Below, one piece after another: positions 58,720 through 64,000 of a stretch of DNA of 64,000 bases. Each line of letters starts with the position of its first letter. Position 1 is the first letter of the stretch. The notes under the pieces are model-generated. The model saw only the letters and a list, made by a program, of their open reading frames with translations, was not told where the DNA came from and made no database searches. Source of the DNA: Bacteroidales bacterium UBA1794 (GTDB lineage Bacteria; Bacteroidota; Bacteroidia; Bacteroidales; Bacteroidaceae); contig DCFW01000005.1 in the NCBI GenBank assembly GCA_002315435.1, positions 62,001 to 126,000 of the forward strand, in the 5' to 3' direction. A program made the position numbers and the translations under genes.

Positions 58720-58764
58720 TATTGGTCTTGCATTTATATATTTTATTAATTTAATTTTTTTTAT

Positions 58765-59802
58765 ATGAAACAATTGATTTTATGCGCATCTATTGCTGCT
58801 TTGGCAATGTCTAGTTGCTCTAATGATGGTAGCACGCTCACACCGGGCTCCACCGAATCCAAAGCTGTAGGTTTTAGTACGTTTGTCGAAAAAACGACAA
58901 GGGGAGATAATGTCGTTACCGGTACCACATATCCTACCGGTGGCAATTTTCTTGTAATGGGATATAATACCGGTAGTACTTCGGGTACTTTGTCATCAAA
59001 TTCCGCGTTGAATTTTATGCGTAATGTTGTTAGCTTTGATGGTACTAGCTACACGTATTACCCGACACATTATTGGACGCCTAATAATTATTACAGTTTC
59101 TTTGCTGTTCATCCGGCTACCGACGTCAGTAGTGTCACTACGCCTGCTGCCATAGAAGGGAGCAATCTTCCTTCTGTTGATCTCACCGTCAACGCCGATC
59201 CTCAAAATCAAGCCGATTTGATGATGGCCTCAGCTTTGGATCAAACATCCACCAGTGCAGCCGGAAAAGTTCAATTTAACTTTGGCCATCAGTTATCACG
59301 TATCGGGTTTAATGCTCAGTTGGCTAGTGATTACACATCAGTGGGTGCGTATGTTCGTGTCAATTCCATCGTTGTTAGCAATGTAGCCAGTGAAGCGAAG
59401 TTTGCTTTCAATAAAACCGGTGTTATCTCGGTTACTCCGGTCACCACAGGACAAAGCTTCACATTGAGTAGTAGCAATATGCTTAATCAAGGAGTGGTTT
59501 CTTCCGTTGGAACTTCAGTAAGATTGAATTTAAGCAATGCTTATTTGTTGATGATCCCTGCTGATTATAGTGCAGCCGGATCTACGGCAACTATTACGGT
59601 CAATTGCACCGTCACTTATGCTGATGCTACATCATCTACATTTACGATAACCAAGAAGTTATCTGATTTGAATACGGCAAATAAATGGACTGCGGGACAG
59701 GCTTATGATTACAATATGACAATTTCATTAACTTCTGTAACATTCTCAGCAGCTATTTCTGCTGATTGGTCAGCTACTCCTACATCCGCTTCTGTCAATT
59801 AA
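58765..59802 (+). CDS. Fimbrillin family protein, probable major subunit
   Basis: The 345-residue protein is a fimbrillin (Mfa-like) lipoprotein precursor with signal ending AALAMSSC. GFSTFVEKTTRGD gives the arginine near residue 46 where type V fimbrillins are commonly cleaved, and the rest follows the family style: FMRNVVSFDGTSYTYYPTHYWTPNNYYSFFAVHP, then QADLMMASALDQTS and VQFNFGHQLSRIGFNAQL. It has no C-terminal extra domain, as expected for a shaft subunit polymerised by donor-strand exchange. It follows the anchor gene by 45 bases. Confidence 0.88.
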   Translation: MKQLILCASIAALAMSSCSNDGSTLTPGSTESKAVGFSTFVEKTTRGDNVVTGTTYPTGGNFLVMGYNTGSTSGTLSSNSALNFMRNVVSFDGTSYTYYPTHYWTPNNYYSFFAVHPATDVSSVTTPAAIEGSNLPSVDLTVNADPQNQADLMMASALDQTSTSAAGKVQFNFGHQLSRIGFNAQLASDYTSVGAYVRVNSIVVSNVASEAKFAFNKTGVISVTPVTTGQSFTLSSSNMLNQGVVSSVGTSVRLNLSNAYLLMIPADYSAAGSTATITVNCTVTYADATSSTFTITKKLSDLNTANKWTAGQAYDYNMTISLTSVTFSAAISADWSATPTSASVN

Positions 59803-59830
59803 AACAATTTTTTTTAGAGATTAAGTAATT

Positions 59831-59853
59831 GGGAAGGTGAATATTCCCTTCCC
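59831..59853 (+). promoter_or_regulatory. Hairpin between the shaft and tip genes
   Basis: A perfect 7-base stem GGGAAGG/CCTTCCC with a 9-base loop and no T tract lies between the fimbrillin gene and the first tip gene. It could protect the upstream mRNA or attenuate downstream expression to set subunit ratios. Confidence 0.45.
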
Positions 59854-59887
59854 GATTATCTATAATGTTATCTTATTCATATTAATT

Positions 59888-61894
59888 ATGCAAGTTATAA
59901 GGATTTTCCCCATATTGGTGATGTTCGTTTTCCCGTTTTTGAGCGGTTGTACACATGATGATGACTCTTCGGACGGTTATTCCGATATATCCGTGCAGTT
60001 CACGGCCCAGAGTCCCAGCTCATCTTCTCTGCCTGCTTGGCAGCAGGTGAATGTGCCCTTGGATGGTAGTGCATCCACTTCATCATCTTCCGCTTCCACT
60101 CGTGGCTTTGTCGTGAGTGACACCGAAGTTCCTGCAGGAAATGTAGGTATGTTGGGCTATGTCCTTTCCGGCGGTACGTGGAGTTCATCGCTTACCCCAT
60201 CTTTCATGTATAACATACCGATTACTCGTCAAGGCACCGGTAGCAACTACACTTATCAATATGCTCCTACTAAATATTGGCCATCCAACGCCTCAGATCT
60301 GGTTAAATTCTTCGCTTACTATCCCTATCAAGGTAATGGCATCACGCTGAGCAAATCCACCGATACGGGGTATCCGAGCATTACTTATATACCATCTACT
60401 GCGGTGAGCGATCAAGTAGATTTGATGTCTGCCTCTCCTTCGGCTTGCAACAACAAGTCCGGTATCAATGCTGTGGGATTGACCTTTAGTCATGCTTTGA
60501 CACGCATCTCTTTCTCTGTGCAGTGTAGCTCATACAGTACGATCACCGTGCAGTCCATCTCTCTTTCCGGCATCAAGAGCAAGGGCACCTTCTCTTATAA
60601 TCCTTCAGTGATATCTTCTCCGTGGACTCTCTCATCCTTGGCCACCGATACCACCACTTACAAAGTGTCCACTTCCGATGGCACACTTATTCCTGGAGCA
60701 TCACAGGCATTAAATGCCTCAGCTTATCAAAATATAACCTCTTATATGGGCAACCTTCTGCTACTTCCCCAGTCTGTGACTTCTGCCAACACTCTGGTGG
60801 TGAAGTACACTGTCGATGGCGTGTCCAATACCTCCACACTTAGTATCCCGTCTGCCACATGGGCGATGGGGCAGAGCATTAACTATCAGCTCAAGCTAGG
60901 CTTAATCAATTCCAATTGCTATATAGTCAATCCCTCTAGCACCTCCGCCGTTGCTTTGAATATTCCACTCAATCGTGTAAACGAATTTTGGGGCAATGCC
61001 TCTTATGGTAATGACCCCACTTATGTGATAGGCTCCGGTGATGCATGGACTGCCAATATTATCTGGGAAGATGTTCCCGGATTGGTCACTCTCACACAAA
61101 ACAGCGGCATGGGGCCTTCGGGAAAGATCACAGTGAGCGTCCCCGCCGGTTCTATTTCGGGTAATGCGGTGATTGGCGTCAAGAAGACGGGCACGACAGG
61201 TTATGCATGGTCTTGGCATGTGTGGGTCACAGGTTATGACCCTAACACCACTAACAGTACAATAGGCAGTTACACCTTTATGAATTACAATTTAGGCACC
61301 ACTAGTACCACTCCGGGGGAAGCCTACAAAGGGCTGTATTATCAGTGGGGACGCAAGGATCCATTTCCTCAGACATGTTCAATAACATCCAATGTTCAGG
61401 AATCAATCTACGGCTCGGTTACGAGTATTACGAATACACCGGTAGCTGCTGTCAACAACTTGCCCAACTCCGTCCAGAATCCGGCCACATTCTATTATGG
61501 TGTAAATGATTGGTACACAAGTTCCTCATCATTATCAGATCAAAATAATGGATTGTGGGGTCTCGCCAAAACGATTTACGATCCATGCCCTCAAGGTTGG
61601 AAGGTAATGTCTATGGCTGCTTACTCATTATTCTCTAAAAGCACAATGACTTATACTTCCGAGAATTATGGTTGGACAGATAAATCTTCCGATACTTTTT
61701 GGTCGTTGTCCGGTGGTTTGCGCTACTATGATGGTGCATGTTACGATGTCTCAGCTAACGGTTATGATTGGTCAGTAGATGCTATTTCTAATAGGGCACG
61801 CGCTTTCAATATCAGCTATACTTATGTGGATTCATCCATATTCTCGATCATTCGGGCAAGCGGCTTTCCTGTTAGATGTGTGCGAGATAATTAA
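59888..61894 (+). CDS. Fimbrillin-like tip protein with C-terminal FISUMP-type domain (copy 1)
   Basis: The 668-residue lipoprotein precursor (VFPFLSGC) has fimbrillin-like N-terminal regions: SASTRGFVVSDTEVP, FMYNIPITRQGTGSNYTYQYAPTKYWPSNASDLVKFFAYYPYQ, QVDLMSASPSACNN and VGLTFSHALTRISFSV. The C-terminal 200 residues (KGLYYQWGRKDPFPQ; YDPCPQGWKVMS; ASGFPVRCVRDN) match the FISUMP / Fib_succ_major style, a C-type-lectin-like fold. This suggests a tip adhesin capping the fimbria. The ATG at 59888 gives the signal peptide; an upstream GTG at 59837 lies in a hairpin. The next gene is a paralogue. Confidence 0.83.
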   Translation: MQVIRIFPILVMFVFPFLSGCTHDDDSSDGYSDISVQFTAQSPSSSSLPAWQQVNVPLDGSASTSSSSASTRGFVVSDTEVPAGNVGMLGYVLSGGTWSSSLTPSFMYNIPITRQGTGSNYTYQYAPTKYWPSNASDLVKFFAYYPYQGNGITLSKSTDTGYPSITYIPSTAVSDQVDLMSASPSACNNKSGINAVGLTFSHALTRISFSVQCSSYSTITVQSISLSGIKSKGTFSYNPSVISSPWTLSSLATDTTTYKVSTSDGTLIPGASQALNASAYQNITSYMGNLLLLPQSVTSANTLVVKYTVDGVSNTSTLSIPSATWAMGQSINYQLKLGLINSNCYIVNPSSTSAVALNIPLNRVNEFWGNASYGNDPTYVIGSGDAWTANIIWEDVPGLVTLTQNSGMGPSGKITVSVPAGSISGNAVIGVKKTGTTGYAWSWHVWVTGYDPNTTNSTIGSYTFMNYNLGTTSTTPGEAYKGLYYQWGRKDPFPQTCSITSNVQESIYGSVTSITNTPVAAVNNLPNSVQNPATFYYGVNDWYTSSSSLSDQNNGLWGLAKTIYDPCPQGWKVMSMAAYSLFSKSTMTYTSENYGWTDKSSDTFWSLSGGLRYYDGACYDVSANGYDWSVDAISNRARAFNISYTYVDSSIFSIIRASGFPVRCVRDN

Positions 61895-61930
61895 GAGTAT
61901 CAGGTACAATAATATAAATATTAGTAGATT

Positions 61931-63955
61931 ATGAGATTGAAAGAGAATATAGTAATGTTGATGTGCATCAGTCTTTTACTGACAGATTGTGCACATGACG
62001 ATGAATGCTACGGTAACTTCTCCGATATATCGGTGCAGTTCACCACCAGCAATCTAGGCACTCGTGCGTCTTCATTGGGGTGGCATGAGATGAATGTGCC
62101 CTTAAATGGTGATACCTCTACTTCCTCGCCCGTTGCTTCTACTCGCGGTTCGGTTGTGGGGGACACTGGTGCTCCAGTGGGTAGTTTTGGTGTGTTAGGC
62201 TATGTTCTTCCTAATGGCACGTGGAGTTCATCTCTTACCCCGTCATTTCTGTATGATACTCAGGTTACTAGACAAGGCACTAACAGCAATTACACCTATC
62301 GGTATTCTCCTTACAAGTATTGGCCGAACAATACTTCGAATTTGGTCAAGTTTTTTGCCTATTATCCTTATGGTGGTAATGGTATCTCATTGAGTAGCTC
62401 TACCGCCACCGGCTATCCGTCTCTTACTTATGCACCATCCACTACTGTGAGTGATCAAGTGGATTTGATGTATGCCTCTTCATCTGCTTGTAACAATAAG
62501 TCCACCGACAATGCGGTGAGCTTGAGCTTTAATCATGCCTTGACACGCATCTCTTTCTCTGTGGAGAGTAATTCCTCTTATGTATTTACCGTGCAGTCCA
62601 TCTCATTAACCGGTATCAAGAGCAAGGGTACGCTCTCTTATGATCCTTCCGTGGCATCTTCCCCATGGACTCTTTCATCCTTATCCACTGACACTACCAC
62701 TTATACGGCATCTACTTCTGATGACACCCTTCTTCCCGAAACATCACAATCATTGAGTAGCTCTGCTTACCAGAACGTCACTTCATATACAGGTAATCTT
62801 TTATTGCTTCCTCAATCGGTGACTTCAGCCAATAAACTAGTAGTGAGATACATGGTTAATGGTGCGTCCACAGTGTCTACTATTGCCCTTCCTTCTGCTA
62901 CATGGACAATGGGGCAGAGTCTTAATTATCAGGTGAAGTTGGGCTTGCCTAGTTCTAATAGTTATATTGTGACTCCTTTTTCTAACTCGACCTTTACCTT
63001 GAACATTCCGATTACTAGGGTAAATGATTTTTGGGGCAATACCTCTTACGGCAATGATCCCACTTATATGATCGGTTCTAATGACGTATGGACAGCTAAT
63101 ATAATCTGGCAAGATGGTTCCAGTTCGGTGAGCCTCACGAAGGGCATCGGTGTCGGGGCTAGTGGTAATATAACGGTGAAAGTAGCCGCAGGTTCGGCAT
63201 CGGGTAATACAATTATAGGTATCAAGAAGGCAGGTACTACGGGATATGCTTGGTCTTGGCATGTGTGGGTCACTGGTTATGATCCGAATTTAAAGAATAG
63301 TAAGATAGGTAACTATACGTTTATGGATTATAATTTGGGTACTACCAGCATCACGCCGGGAGAGGCTTACAAAGGGCTATACTATCAGTGGGGTCGCAAG
63401 GATCCTTTCCCTCAAGCGTCATCTATCAGTTCCAATTATCAGGAATCAATCAGTGGTTCAAGTATCACGAACACAGCCGTTACCGTTGCTAATAATTTAG
63501 CAAATTCAGTTCTGAATCCGGCAACGTTTTATTTTAATTCTTCAGGGGTGTCTGATTGGTACACAAATTCCGGTTCCACTTCGGCTCAGAACAATTATCT
63601 GTGGGGTATTACCAAGACAATCAATGATCCTTGCCCACCGGGATGGAAAGTTGCTCCTGATGCAGCTTATTATCCTACTTATTTTAGTAATAGTACGATG
63701 ACTTATAGTGATGATAATTATGGCTGGACAGATAACGGATCAGGAAGTTTTTGGCCGCTAACAGGTTTTATGTACAGCGGTACTGGTGCGATGGGCTCTG
63801 TTGGTTCTCATAGTAGTTATTGGACGTCTATATATTATTCCGCCGGCGCATATATAGGTTCATATCTTTTTAATATGTATACAACCTATGTGGTTTGTAC
63901 TTTTGGTTATTCTCGTGCGATGGGTTTTCCGGTAAGGTGCGTACAAGATAAATAG
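61931..63955 (+). CDS. Fimbrillin-like tip protein with C-terminal FISUMP-type domain (copy 2)
   Basis: The 674-residue protein is a close paralogue of the previous gene across the fimbrillin-like part and the start of the FISUMP region (KGLYYQWGRKDPFPQ). Its signal ends LLLTDC, a less typical lipobox. The last 100 residues differ most: SYWTSIYYSAGAYIGSYLFNMYTTYVVCTFGYSRAMGFPVRCVQDK, with the final GFPVRCV motif shared. Two alternative or sequential tip proteins, or diversification of binding specificity, are plausible. The gap to the previous gene is 36 bases, so it belongs to the same operon. Confidence 0.83.
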   Translation: MRLKENIVMLMCISLLLTDCAHDDECYGNFSDISVQFTTSNLGTRASSLGWHEMNVPLNGDTSTSSPVASTRGSVVGDTGAPVGSFGVLGYVLPNGTWSSSLTPSFLYDTQVTRQGTNSNYTYRYSPYKYWPNNTSNLVKFFAYYPYGGNGISLSSSTATGYPSLTYAPSTTVSDQVDLMYASSSACNNKSTDNAVSLSFNHALTRISFSVESNSSYVFTVQSISLTGIKSKGTLSYDPSVASSPWTLSSLSTDTTTYTASTSDDTLLPETSQSLSSSAYQNVTSYTGNLLLLPQSVTSANKLVVRYMVNGASTVSTIALPSATWTMGQSLNYQVKLGLPSSNSYIVTPFSNSTFTLNIPITRVNDFWGNTSYGNDPTYMIGSNDVWTANIIWQDGSSSVSLTKGIGVGASGNITVKVAAGSASGNTIIGIKKAGTTGYAWSWHVWVTGYDPNLKNSKIGNYTFMDYNLGTTSITPGEAYKGLYYQWGRKDPFPQASSISSNYQESISGSSITNTAVTVANNLANSVLNPATFYFNSSGVSDWYTNSGSTSAQNNYLWGITKTINDPCPPGWKVAPDAAYYPTYFSNSTMTYSDDNYGWTDNGSGSFWPLTGFMYSGTGAMGSVGSHSSYWTSIYYSAGAYIGSYLFNMYTTYVVCTFGYSRAMGFPVRCVQDK

Positions 63956-63997
63956 CTTAAAATAATTATGTGGCATAAAAATATAAACATATATATT

Positions 63998-64000
63998 ATG
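63998..64000 (+). other. Possible start codon of a further fimbrial-operon gene
   Basis: An ATG ends the window 42 bases after the stop of the second tip gene, following AT-rich DNA like the other intergenic gaps of this operon. The operon probably continues. Confidence 0.3.

Noticed and set aside
60902..61219. Open frame on the minus strand inside the first tip gene, and similar ones across the window
   Set aside because: They overlap well-supported genes, have no promoter or signal features, and read as low-complexity translations of the opposite strand.

Overview
The window reads as a chromosomal segment of a Bacteroidales bacterium, most likely a Bacteroides. The reasons are the gene order rimP-nusA-infB-sufB-sufC-sufD-sufS, the SusC/SusD pairs, fimbrillin-type fimbrial genes, a CRP-less AT-rich style of promoter with the Bacteroides -7 box TAnnTTTG (often with TTTG about 19 bases upstream), and an infB with a very long lysine-rich N-terminal extension. 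The species cannot be named from the sequence alone.

1-34 kb is core genome. It begins with the 3' end of an HNH-nuclease-like gene, then speA-argB, an ECF sigma / putative anti-sigma / DUF4252 cluster, a YgjP-type zinc peptidase, the translation-transcription block rimP-nusA-infB, the SUF iron-sulphur cluster operon, rnhB, a divergent CorA-type transporter, gpmI, a DUF3109 protein, tig-clpP-clpX, recQ, guaB, a periplasmic folding/envelope cluster (PPIase-like, SurA-like, OstA/LptA-like) and mutL. Most units end in clear intrinsic terminators. Two intergenic regions (about 15.9 kb and 34.0 kb) carry the same family of 22-base tandem repeats.

34-37 kb holds trpS (minus strand), a sugar O-acetyltransferase, two nearly identical tRNA-Val(UAC) genes that differ at the normally invariant position 33, a small Lys/Cys-rich secreted protein, and an AraC-type regulator.

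37.9-54.1 kb is an accessory nutrient-uptake-like locus: FAS1 lipoprotein, SusC, SusD, two more FAS1 lipoproteins, a second SusC and SusD. It has no recognisable glycoside hydrolase, lyase or peptidase. The first SusC is interrupted by a single-base frameshift. The divergent AraC regulator is the likely controller.

54.4-64 kb is a phase-variable surface-appendage module. A tyrosine recombinase is followed by a ~500-base segment bounded by perfect 18-base inverted repeats, and this lies directly upstream of a fimbrial operon: DUF3575/OmpA-like protein, Mfa2/FimB-like DUF5119 lipoprotein, a fimbrillin, and two tandem ~670-residue fimbrillin-like proteins with C-terminal FISUMP-like (C-type-lectin-like) domains, probably tip adhesins. 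The invertible segment also carries four copies of a 12-base motif. The operon probably continues past the window end.
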